A stretch of DNA of 64,000 nucleotides from Micrasema longulum (taxonomy: Eukaryota > Arthropoda > Insecta > Trichoptera > Brachycentridae), in the NCBI GenBank assembly GCA_022494885.1, contig JAGVSM010002716.1:62001-126000 (forward strand), read 5' to 3'. Both the position numbers and the translations under genes were made by a program. Below are positions 23,861 through 34,327 of this stretch, in pieces. Positions within the stretch are counted from its first letter, which is position 1, and each line of letters opens with the position of its first letter. The notes under the pieces are model-generated. The model saw only the letters and a program-made list of their open reading frames with translations, was not told where the DNA came from and ran no database searches.

Positions 23861-24870
23861 TTAAGATTTTTTTAGATTACATTCTAAAAACAAGAATTTT
23901 TAAGTATGTACAGTCGATTCATGTTTAAAACCTGATTTCTGTAGTTTTTTGATCGCCATTTCCAAGAACTCTTTTATATCGCGCTTATTATAACTTCGTA
24001 TGAGAATGTATGCTCGAGTTTGTAAAGAATGTCTGAAAATGATATGTTTTTCTCTAACATAACGTAACGACCTCGTCCCTCAGTACGTGCTTCTGACAGG
24101 TGCTATTAAACCCTTATAAAAAGCGCAAACACGTCCCGAGTCCAGAGTCCTGACTCATAAACTCCGGACTGGAAACTGGGGGTGACTTGAGAAAGAAAAG
24201 CGGCGCGGTCTCAATTTTCTTTGAATAATATAACAACTTTTGCGTTCAAACAAATTTAAAAAAGAACAGTTCACGTAAATTTGTAAAACACGTTTTTTTG
24301 GTTATTCCTTTACTAGCTCCATTATAATTAAAGCGTTATTTTTTCAAAAATGTTTTTCTTCTTTTATTTGAAACTAGTTTCTTTAGCATTTATACTTTAT
24401 GATTATTTTTATTAAATTACTGTTTGTGACACATTGCACGCTATGAAAAATTAATTCTAAAGGGTAGCGGGTCTAGAAACATTATATATTATATTTAATG
24501 TAATCTATGTATGTATGTAAGTATGTCTTGTTGTTGTTGTTGTTATTGTTCCATAATAAATTAAGTCAATTAAAAAGTCTTAGTTATAGCAAATATTATA
24601 TCGCTCTCAACATAAAAAAAAGATATTGAAAATTACGTGCAATAATTTATGTAAGAAAGAGATATACATATTTGCTTGGTTAATTTTTATGTCTGTGTAC
24701 TCGTTACCATTATTTTTTAAATATATTTTTTTGAACATTAATTTAATTCCCGCCAAACTGCAAAATCAGTTTTTTTGCAGGGATTTCTTTCTTTAAATAT
24801 TTAAGTAACACAATATAATGTACACACAAGAAAAATGTATCAACAAAATAAAAGTAAAAAAAAAATATAT
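23861..24870. other. Intergenic, no gene recognised
   Basis: AT-rich with a short (TTG)n microsatellite near 24530. No gene seen. Confidence 0.4.
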
Positions 24871-24877
24871 AAGTAAA

Positions 24878-25190
24878 TCAAGTCTTTTTTGATACCGAAA
24901 TATAAAAAAAATAATAAACAAATAACTTTAATAACTTTTTTGACCACTGTTTTAAATTGTTTTGTTTCTTTTTTTTTATTTCACTTTTTTTTATTTCGTC
25001 TGGGAGTCTATTTACTATGCGTGGGAGCGTGCGAGGGTCCTCTCTCCATACGCATTTAGAGCTCTTTTTTGTGAAATTTCCTTTCACTTTTTGGCGCGAT
25101 TCATACTTACGTATTTTGGCGCGTTTCGTAATACGATTCAAGCTGGCAGCTGTCAAATTCTTGAAAAATCTAGGTACATAAAAATTTACA
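24878..25190 (-). mobile_element. Possible LINE C-terminal fragment
   Basis: A 115-codon frame with LPRIVNRLPDEIKKSE and a Lys-rich end resembles the closing segment of CR1-group polyproteins (NxLPxEI). Weak, single-motif evidence. Confidence 0.35.
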
Positions 25191-25191
25191 C

Positions 25192-25605
25192 GAGGAACTT
25201 CAGCCCTACGGGTAATTGGATGCAAAAAATATTTTCTTATGTACCGTAAAAATTAGAGCATTAAATTATACAACAAAGTTTCTTGAAGATTTACAAAAAA
25301 TATTTAAATTTAAAAAATAAAAACTAACTACTTTGAACGACGTCGCTAGTTCATATGAATCAATCAATGATAAAGAGAGTTGTGGAAGATTTCCGGTGTC
25401 CTTACCATCAATGGACCAATCGGCAGAACTAACCAAAAAGTAGGGGAAGAGAACTTGAGACGTCATACGCAATTAATTACACGAATACAAAACATTAAAA
25501 AATCACAGCGCTGATAATACGATACATATTTTTTTTTTTAAAAACATTTTGGCTTAGTTTAATAGTCTTTTAACAAATGTAAAAACCACGTAACCTCGTC
25601 ATTCT
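25192..25605 (+). repeat. MITE family 2 copy
   Basis: GAGGAACTTCAGCCCTACGG, ACGACGTCGCTAGTTCATAT and GAACTTGAGACGTCATACGC, ending TTTAATAGTC...CCTCGTCATTC. Confidence 0.75.
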
Positions 25606-25861
25606 CTAATTTTTCCATAAATTGGCTTGTATTTACAAATGAAATGATATATTTGTTTTGATTTCACATTTGCAGTGCAATTAAAGCAATTTTTTATCAC
25701 ATACGACTAGAGTTGCCATATATATGACAGGCGTTTTCCGCATCTGACGGGCAGTTTAAGGTTTATACAGGCATTTTGGAATTTTAAATTTTAAATTTTA
25801 AACTAAAATTCGATCGAATAAAATAAATAAAACAACTTTGTTTTTACCGCTATTTTTTTTC

Positions 25862-25896
25862 TATAGTTTCAAAGCAAACAAGCTTCTTTGTCAAGG
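25862..25896 (-). other. Hammerhead-like hairpin module
   Basis: The - strand reads CCTTGACAAAG, stem AAGC-TTGTTT-GCTT, then TGAAAC. It is followed downstream by AAAACAAAGTTGTTTTATTT, also found near 26175 and in part near 39615. Confidence 0.4.
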
Positions 25897-26639
25897 TTTA
25901 CGTAACTAATGAATTATTTCCTATTTTATTTTATCCATGTTTTCTAAATACTATACGTGGAGCTAATAAATTAAGTCTTTTTCTTCTTAGGAAGGTAATT
26001 TGTGATGCATATTTTCGAAACTAGACAGTGGTGGACTAAAATAAATATTGTTTATTTATATTTTTAAGTAAATCACCACTTCTCAAACGTATCAAATTAT
26101 GGCGATGTTATGTGGGTGATGATTTTTGTTGGTCGGAAACCGGTCGGTGGAAAATAAAAATTAGTGTTTAAAAACAAAGTTGTTTTATTTATTTTATTAT
26201 AATTACTGTTGACTGTTTTATTATTTAATTTAGTTTTTTACATTTATTCTTGAATTGTTTAAACTTTCTACTGAATATGCTGTATAATTTTTAGGTTATT
26301 TTTTTAAATATAAATCTTGTATAATTTTCAGGATTATTTTTTTTATAAATCTTGTATAATTTTTAGGTTTATTTTTTTTATAAATCTTGGGTATAAGGAA
26401 ATTTATGTTTAAAAAAAAATCAAGCCGAACATTTATTTATTTTACTTTTTGTACATTGGCGGGCTTATTGCCAAATGGCAATTTCTTCCAACCAACCAAT
26501 AAAATAAAAGTTTTATTTTTATAATTCAAGTCACATAACATATTCAATAGAAAAAAATAAATAAAAAGCTTAAGATATGTAAAAATAGAAATAAACGTAT
26601 TTGTTTATAAATTACCTTAAATCGAAAATATTACTCAAT

Positions 26640-27170
26640 GGGAAAAAGGAAAAAAGAGGAAAGAGGAAAAAGGAAAGGAGGAGAGATTAAGGAAGAGAAA
26701 GGAGATGTTTTTTCAGACGTGATTTAAACAAAGATAATGTAGTAACATCTTTGATGGTGGATGGGAGATGATTCCACAGTCGAGCCGCATGGACACTATG
26801 TGAGTTAGAGAAGAAAGAGGAATTGTGGATGGGTATTAAGAGAGTGCCTTGAGAATTAGAACGAAGAGGTAAACCATGAACTGATAAGTGTTGAAATTTT
26901 TCACGCAGGTATATAGAGCGTTAGGACTATGAAGTACATTGAACAGAAGTGAGAGGGAGTGATAGTCTCTCCGCTGTCTAATTTTGAGCCATTTCAGTTG
27001 CCTACGATAATCAGAAATGTGGTCATATTTCCTAAGACCAAAAATGTACCTTATGCATGTATTCTGAAGTCGTTCAAGTTTATCGAGTTGCTCACAGCTT
27101 AAATCAGTCATGGAAACATCAGTGTAATCTAGAATGGGTAGTTGTAATGCTTGTACAAGGGTGCATTTGT
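26640..27170 (-). mobile_element. LINE (Jockey/CR1 group) C-terminal region
   Basis: The - strand encodes QLDKLERLQNTCIRYIFGLR and LKWLKIRQRRDYHSLSLLFN, and downstream HAARLWNHLPSTIKDVTTLS. Both blocks are standard for the end of non-LTR polyproteins. Frameshifted between blocks. Confidence 0.8.
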
Positions 27171-27735
27171 TAGTATTATAAATTTTTGTAAAAGGCAGAT
27201 TAGCCGTTTATGTTAATAAAATAAAATAAATAAATAAAATAATGAATAACCACAAAGTTAGTGCTTCTAAAATAAAACCTATACAATTCAATCTATCCAG
27301 AAAGATAATATACCTACCGGTTGTTTTGCTGTAAACTATAGCTAACTTCGTGAATGATAATCATAGAATGATGGCTCTACGGCGGTAGCGGCTATTATTT
27401 GGAAACTAGGGGAGACAGGTACCTAGTATCTAGTACCTAGTACCTAGGACCCAGGTAACTTCCATATGAATAAATGAACATTTGAAACGACTGGAAAAGG
27501 GTTGCATTTTTCATGTGATGTTAGCTAGAATAACACAACACGTAGGCAATAGTACTGCGGTAGATCTACACCTTGAGGCATAATATAGTCCGTTATTGAA
27601 CCGGTAGAAATATCCATTCTCTCGATTCCACCAGCTAAATATTTTTTTGGTCTGTTTCCGGGCGGACGAACAACACAGCTCTGTTTGTGAAATAGAACCA
27701 GAATCCTGAAAATGGAAATCAAGTGTAGAAACGTT

Positions 27736-27960
27736 CGCTCCGTAGTGTAGTGGTTGACGCGTTTGCCTGCCATGCATGTCGTGGCCTTGGTTTCGATTCC
27801 TACGAAGGTTGATATTTGCTTTTAGGTGGTTTCCCACTGAAGTATTTCACTGTCCCTGGACTGGCACCTGAAACGTAAGACTAATCACCTTGCCTTCTTG
27901 TAACCTTCTTGTGCCATATGCATCACCGGGCGCGGATAAGGGTTTGATGATAATGAAAGA
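27736..27960 (+). mobile_element. tRNA-derived SINE, family B (full-length)
   Basis: A box (GTAGTGTAGTGGTTGACGCG), B box (GGTTTCGATTCC), a body with TTTCACTGTCCCTGGACTGG and CACCTGAAACGTAAGAC, and a GATGATAATG tail. Relatives: 48360-48540, 55276-55525, 62148-62215, 50563-50690 (-), 42293-42365 (-). Confidence 0.8.
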
Positions 27961-28324
27961 ATATAATTTTATTTACGTATTTATGTAGCCAAACTGCTAA
28001 TTTAAATCGAAATTCCCTACTAAATGTGATATTTGTTTTAATACTGTTTTTAAAATATATTATGTTATGTTCTTCTTATATAACTTGTTTTAATGATTTA
28101 AGAAATCTTTATTTGTATTTAATTTATTGTATTAAATTTTCACGCCCATAAGATGTAAGAATATTATTTTACTCCCGCAATAAGTCATATATAACCATTG
28201 TCGTAACACACTTTTATATCCCTAACACTTGGTCGGTTTATATTATATGAAATATAAACCTTGTATATTATAAGCAAGGTAAATAATAAAGCAACTCTCA
28301 TATAAAAAAAAATATTTATAAAAA

Positions 28325-28515
28325 AACTTGGTTGGTTGTGTTTACACCACAGCTTACTGGTGTATTGCTGCGTGCATAGCACCTCAAACAACCTGTTCTT
28401 CACCTCCACGGAACAATGCTAGCATATTAGCTCGTGTGCAATAAGCTCGACATTGTCGCCTAATATCAGAATCGTCCGCACAGTTTCCATCAAGTACATG
28501 GCCAGTGTAGATATT
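28325..28515 (-). mobile_element. Non-LTR reverse transcriptase thumb fragment
   Basis: Two - strand frames: GHVLDGNCADDSDIRRQCRA with YCTRANMLA, then EVKNRLFEVLCTQQYTSKLW. The pattern matches the region after the RT palm; one frameshift separates them. Confidence 0.7.
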
Positions 28516-29250
28516 TAAGCATAAGTAAATAAATTAATTCAAGATTTTTGTTTTCGATATCCCCACCGATTTTTTTTTTGTGAATTGACCCAAGGACATT
28601 TTAAATATGCGTATGCCTATGTCGTCATCATTTACAAATACGTTCTTTAATCGTACTAGGGAGGGATAAAAATCTGCATTTAAAAAATACTGTGGCGTCA
28701 TAATATTACGATTTTTTTTTTGATATGTAGGTACCTAGGTTTTAAAAATAAAAAAAAAAATTCAGATTACAAATATAAGTGTATAACTACAATATTACCA
28801 CTGAATACAATTATTATATTAATTAAATACATTTATTTACATGAACGTTTCCCATTACATAAAAGATTAAAAAATATTGTTTACATAATGGGGAGTGACG
28901 TCTTATAATAGTGTTTATTTTATTTTTAATCATCAATATTTTTAGGATAACATATAAATTACTAAAAATAAAAAATAAACAGTGTTTTTAATCAGTGCTA
29001 CACAAAAATAATTATACATGTAACTTTTTACTTCTTTCTTAAATACGTTGTATGCCGGACTGCACTTTTTATTTTCTTTGGTCATTTAATTTTAAACAAA
29101 AATGGCTTATAATAAATAACGAAAAAAATATATTTCACTTAAAATTAATATTTTAAGCACCAACTTTGCAATTTTCCATGTTAAATCTACCCACATAAAT
29201 CTTTTTGGTATTTGGTAAGATTAAAAATATTTAGTGTCAGTTTATTTTTA
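28516..29250. other. Intergenic, no gene recognised
   Basis: Very AT-rich, without recognisable ORF or repeat ends. Confidence 0.45.
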
Positions 29251-29252
29251 AG

Positions 29253-29290
29253 CCTTGACAAAGGAACAGTCATGTTCTAAAACCGGCTGG
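29253..29290 (+). other. Hammerhead-like hairpin module (compensated stem)
   Basis: CCTTGACAAAG, a perfect 5-bp stem GAACA-GTCA-TGTTC, then TAAAACCGG. The stem bases differ from those at 8.0 kb but still pair. Confidence 0.45.
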
Positions 29291-29975
29291 CATATTAAAT
29301 TTATTTTAGTGATTTTACTCAATGTAGTAAGTTATACTTATCAAAATTTAATTTCCTCATTAAAAAAATATTATCAAATGAATATGCATTATTAATTTAG
29401 CCTATTATCATTGAAGTTTATTATTAATGCATAATGACTTAATTTCAATTACTTCCTCTCATTGTCTGATTATTATATTACTATCCGCTTATCTCTTTCG
29501 ATTATAATCATTGATATGTTTTACGTATGCATATTTAACAACATTGATTCATGCAATGTGCGCTGTGTACCTTACCTTACTGGTATATTATATTATTTAT
29601 ATGGTATATTTCTAATACGGAAATCACCCAATTACAAACGGAAAACTTTGCCAAAAATCGGTTATTTACGAATAGAATCAATGGAAAATATTTGTACAAT
29701 ATTTTTTGGGAGATAGGAGCTTCTCATTTATTTTATTTTATTTATTTATTTTATTTTATTTGGGATTTTTACAGCTGTTACATAAACAAAATAAGTAGAA
29801 AAATCTTAACAATGCTAAAGCCAATAAAAAAAATCCACTGTAAATATAATGACACATGATATATAAAAAAAGAAGTTTAGTAATTGTATTTGTGTGACGT
29901 TTGTATGTAAAAGTGTATATGTGTGAATGAATGAGGGAGAGGATACATGTGCGTGTGGGAATGAATGAGGGAGAG

Positions 29976-30123
29976 GGTGCGTGTGTGGGTGTGGGTGTGG
30001 GTGTGGGTGTGGGTGTGGGTGTGGGTGTGGGTGTGGGTGTGGGTGTGGGTGTGGGTGTGGGTGTGGGTGTGGGTGTGGGTGTGGGTGTGGGTGTGGGTGT
30101 GGGTGTGGGTGTGGGTGTGGGTG
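29976..30123 (+). repeat. GTGTGG hexanucleotide microsatellite
   Basis: About 24 nearly uninterrupted copies of GGGTGT. Two long open frames here (Gly-Val and Trp-Val repeats) are artefacts of the repeat. Confidence 0.95.
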
Positions 30124-30689
30124 CGTAAGTATAAAAAAATAATTGTTTAAAACTTGTAATTGTATTAAAAATGGTACAATAAAGAGCTTGGTAAAATGTT
30201 AGAAACCTTTTTGTTAATTTTATTTTTTATTTTTAAAGTATGTTAAATTTCAAAACCGTATTCTGAAAAAAAAGCATTTTATTTTAAAATTTAACTGATA
30301 CACATCGAATGAATAATGTGCGACGAATCCTATACAATACGGTAGGTAACCACAAAATGCAGTAAATACGAAATAATGACAACAATAAAATAAGGTTTGA
30401 CAATACGCGAACGTTGATTCAAAATGAACACACAAATGCATATTATATCCACCTACATAATATATAAATAAGAATAACATATAAGTTTGATAGAAATGAT
30501 TCGGATTATAAAAATCAGGTGTCACAAACAGTTGGCCCGCAGTACGGGGATACATAATTATATTAAAAGATCTTCTCACTATAAAACTTATATTTGTTCA
30601 GGGATAGAAAGCAACGAAGAGGAGTATTTAGAAAATAAGTTATTTAAAAACTAATATATGTAAATACATTATTTAAAAAAAATGTACAG

Positions 30690-31470
30690 GTTAAATGAAT
30701 ATAAGTAAAAACTATAAAAAATGTATACATAGATACATAGTAGGGCCTGCCATCCAATAACATGTATTCACTCAATTATACTGCAATAAAGCGACGACGG
30801 TTTAAACTATATAAATAATAAATAAACTATATATTAAAACATATATAGTATATTTATTCTTTATATAGTTTAAACAAGGAAATAGTGAGAAGGAAAATAA
30901 GGAAGTTGATAAGGACTGGTGAAGGATGATTGGAGGAAAGTAGGAGTGGAAAATTGCATTTGATTTAATGATTAAGAGCAAGAAAAGAGAAAACATCTAT
31001 TCTCTGTTATTCTGAATCGAGCCTATTAGTTCTCTTCTGTACCTATTATATGGAGTGTTAAATATATCAAGACTATTAAAATTATTGTTAAATGCTTCGC
31101 ATATACAAGGGATGGTAGAATGTTTCGGATGATTAGTTTTAATATTACGAATATAGAAAATATCAGACAGTCTAGTTGGTCTGGGTGGCACGCGGTAAGC
31201 AAGTATATGAATTAGTTCTGGGGAATCAAATTTATTATTTACGATTTTGTAAAGCAGGATCTGATCGAAAATATCTCTTCTGTGTGCTAATGAATCGAGG
31301 TTATGAAATTTTAAAGAAGCTACATAATTTGGGAAATGCAAATGAAATTTGTATTCTATTTGTTTCAGGATTTTTTTTAACGCTCTCGATTCTATTAATA
31401 TTCTATTTATAAACAGGGGACCAGATAGCAGTGCAATATTTAAGATGGGGGCATACGTATGTTATGTATA
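30690..31470 (-). mobile_element. LINE fragment (RT C-terminus and 3' UTR)
   Basis: The - strand encodes LFINRILIESRALKKIL, HRRDIFDQILLYKIVNNKFD and RVPPRPTRLSDIFY, typical of CR1/Jockey-group ends. Its 3' UTR (30690-30990) contains TAGGGCCTGCCATCCAATAA on the + strand, repeated at about 31830. Confidence 0.75.
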
Positions 31471-31784
31471 GCGTAATAAATGCACCTAAGTTCTTTTTTA
31501 AATCGTTTTTAATTTTTCAATTGCCATAGGGGCTAAACAAAACACCGATTCTAATAGTGCTGTGGTCGTGTTGAATTCGCTCATAAATAAATAAAATTGT
31601 AAAGTGTTATTTACAAGATAAAAATAAAAGAAATGAGTTTTCAATCTTTTACCTACATTTTTTTCCTATTTCAACACATTTTTTATAATGTTACTATTTC
31701 AATGCACGTTTCTCTTTAATACGTACTGTCTTGTGTGCCTAATATCTACTTAACTTTTTTACAAAAAAATGCAGTTTTATTTTA

Positions 31785-32945
31785 TTTATTTAGAATACAA
31801 ACAGGTGTACATGTTAAATGATTATAAATAGTAGGGCCTGCCATCGAGTAACATGTATTCACTTAATTGTAATAAAATGAAGCTACGATGGTTTAAACTA
31901 TATACAAAATAAAATGATAAGTAATTGAAACAATGCTATTCAGATAAATTGAAGTAGGGATGTAACAATACATAATTTTGCCGATACGATACCGATACCG
32001 ATCATTAGAGTAAATAATCGGCTATACCGATACCGATACCAATATCGGTGGCTTAGTAGAAATAGAAAAAAAAACAAATAAATAACGAATAATTGTCTTT
32101 ATTCTGCCTAAAAGTTACCTATATTTATTAGAGACTGAACCTTGAGAAGGTTGTAAACCAAAATGTCAAATTGAAATTCGAAGAAAACATTTATTTGTGT
32201 GGAATAATCAATAATATTATCAAGCAATCAAAGCGCTAATTAAGAAAGTAATTATCATTCGATTACACAAAGTGGTAAAGTAAACCGATACAAAAGATAA
32301 AGTCGGTAATTAAAGTTAAGTTTTGTAGATTTTTGTTAAGAAAACAAAGTTTGTTCATATTATTAGCAGACAATCTGTTACGCAAATCATTTTGTATGAG
32401 ACCTGCAGTTGAAAACAGACGCACCTGAGGCAACTGAGCTCAGTTGATAAGACAAGTATTTTTGCGCAAGTGTTTTCAATTTCGGGTATTTTTTATCTTC
32501 ATTGCGTCAGTAGTTCTTTGGGTCTTGTTTAATTGGAATATTTAGACATCTTATATACGATTCCACCTCATCTTGTTCAGGGTAAGCAGACATGTTTGAT
32601 AAAGGCTCCTCTTCTGCTTCTTTAATCAAACTGTCACAAGTACTCCAGATACCTGTGAAAATCTTATTTTGATCTCTTTGTGACTCTACAGGAACATTAT
32701 AGCGATGCCTGTAGATTGAAGAGTGAACGTCAGAGCGGCAACGTCGCGCGCACGTTGTTCGTTTCGCGCGCTTTTTAAACTCTTAATATCGGTTGTATAT
32801 AATCGGCAGGCCGATATATCGGTATCGGAATCGTTACATCCCTAAATTAAAGTAAAAGAAATAGGGACAAAACAAGGCGATAGTGGCAAGGAAAAGAAAG
32901 GAAATCAATGAGGAGTGATGGAGGACGAATGAAGGAAAGTAGGTG
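31785..32945 (-). mobile_element. Second copy of the same LINE 3' UTR, split by a hAT element
   Basis: 31785-31954 repeats the 30.69-30.83-kb sequence (TAGGGCCTGCCATCGAGTAA, GATGGTTTAAACTATATA). 32853-32945 resumes with GTGATGGAGGACGAATGAAG, matching about 30915. The hAT element lies between them. Confidence 0.7.
31955..32844 (-). mobile_element. hAT-superfamily DNA transposon, internally deleted
   Basis: Inverted ends TAGGGATGTAACAATAC / TAGGGATGTAACGATTC are flanked by an 8-bp target duplication with one mismatch (AATTGAAG, AATTAAAG). The - strand retains the C-terminal dimerisation domain of a hAT transposase (KYPKLKTLAQKYLSYQLSSV) with an in-frame stop just before it. Subterminal CCGATACCGATA repeats are plain. 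It cannot encode an active enzyme. Confidence 0.88.
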
Positions 32946-32962
32946 TTATTATTCTCATCGAG

Positions 32963-33357
32963 TCTGGAGGACACCTTTAATAAGGGAATATGGAAATCTA
33001 GGCATTTACAGGGCTTATGACCTGTCATTGGCTGGTTGCCACTTTACACACTGTGTAACATTCCCCATTTTGCCTATGTTTGAACATCCATATTTCTTCT
33101 ATTCTTTCATCTGTTGATTTTAGTGAAGTTAAAGAGCTGAAACCTTTATTGTTGTGAAGAGATTCATCCGACTGAATTATTTCACATACTGGGGTACGCC
33201 TGAAAACAATTTTCCAATTTTTAATCTTCTTCTTGGACCGGCTGGTTTTATTACAATATTTGAGTTTGTCCAAACGTTTGCAGACAAAAGACTGGATTTC
33301 ACCCCCTCGGGAGTCATTAAGGTTAACAAATTACAACAGGGATGGAGAATACCTATA
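32963..33357 (+). repeat. MITE family 1 copy
   Basis: TAAGGGAATATGGAAATCTA, GGCATTTACAGGGCTTATGA, and the shared GAGCTGAAACCTTTATTGTT. A second start (ATTACAACAGGGATGGAGAA) begins at about 33331. Confidence 0.7.
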
Positions 33358-33360
33358 TAA

Positions 33361-33515
33361 TCGTTTCACAATCCACGAATGAAAAATACGACAACTACTA
33401 CAGCCAAACATCACTATACGTATATAGGAAGGTGGCTTTTTAATAATTTACCACAGAATCTACGGGAAGAAATTAATAGCGAAAAACTTAAATTACACTG
33501 TGTTTTGAAAATGAA
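33361..33515 (+). mobile_element. LINE C-terminal fragment
   Basis: Encodes GRWLFNNLPQNLREEINSEK, the near-C-terminal LFNxLPxxLR motif of Jockey/CR1-group LINEs. It is followed by an AT-rich tail. Confidence 0.55.
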
Positions 33516-33839
33516 ATGTATGTATCGTATGTGCCTGTGTATATTTATTAATTTTGTTTGTAAATTGTTTATTGTTTATTTATTATTTATTATTTTTTAT
33601 TTTTATGCATTTTCTATATTATTTTGTATTTTATTTTTTATATTATTTTGTATAAGTACTTACCAAACACAAGAGCCATACTCTTTCATGGCAAGTTCAA
33701 ACTTAAGTGTTTAATTTTTTAATTTGGTTTTTATTGTTTTCATGCTAATAAAGGTTTACTCCATAGAATTAAGAATAGTTTACTCATAAAAAAATAGATT
33801 TCTATTGATAGTAAAAATATAAGTACGGTGATTATTTCA

Positions 33840-33995
33840 GTTATTTCAATCGCAAATTTACTATAACATTCCTCGGTCCGCGCGAAAAGTGAAATAATAA
33901 AACGAAGTGTAAAACTAGCGGCTTCCGTGGCAGTGTAATGCGGAGCGGTCGGCGCGAGCAGTGAGTCCAGCAGCCGGAGGCCGCAGTCGCCGGGC
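33840..33995 (+). promoter_or_regulatory. Presumed 5' UTR/promoter of the EFCAB14-like gene
   Basis: Base composition changes abruptly from AT-rich to GC- and CpG-rich around 33870 and stays GC-rich through exon 1, as at the 5' end of an expressed gene. No clear TATA box is seen. Confidence 0.35.
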
Positions 33996-34327
33996 ATGAC
34001 CGCGCAGGCGGGCGGCGGCGGGGGCGGCCCGCCGCGCAGCGGCAAGAAGATGCGCAAGCGGCGCAGGCTGGACGCTATCGTCGGGTACGCGGGCGGGGCC
34101 GCCGCGCGCCGCCATACTGACAGCAGCTCGAGCGACAGGCGCGACAGGCCGCCGACGTACGCATTAGCCAGCGCGCCGCCGCCATATGCAACCGCACGAT
34201 GCGCCGGCCGCGCGCGCGTGCGCCGCGCTGCTGCTGTGCGCCTGCGCCACCGCCACGGCCACCGTCGTCTGGCTCTTCATCGACGTGCGCGAGCAGATCA
34301 CCTCCCTGCGCTCCGAGATGGAACTAG
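33996..34327 (+). CDS. EFCAB14-like exon 1 (start codon, TM helix, internal frame conflict)
   Basis: The ATG at 33996 opens a GC-rich frame with the basic motif and the HTDSSSSDRRDRPPTY patch. The transmembrane helix and the sequence up to the donor after 34327 are read one frame later (phase of ATG 34186). That second frame is closed upstream by TAG at 34165-34167, so the shift must fall between about 34168 and 34215. No GT-AG pair of plausible length joins the two frames in phase. Either one base is extra in this GC-rich run (assembly error or real allele), or translation starts at 34186 and the upstream motif is chance. The motif match and the second in-frame ATG at 34050 (where the vertebrate protein would start) make the indel explanation more likely. 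Confidence 0.65.

Noticed and set aside
26090..26143. Additional hammerhead-like module (GGAAACCGGTCGG)
   Set aside because: GAAACCGG is present, but the upstream CTTGAYAAAG and a closing stem are not convincing.
29976..30123. Telomeric repeat tract
   Set aside because: GTGTGG is not the insect TTAGG repeat and the tract is internal.
29931..30150. Coding frames of Gly-Val or Trp-Val repeats
   Set aside because: Direct product of the GTGTGG microsatellite; no coding bias or homology.
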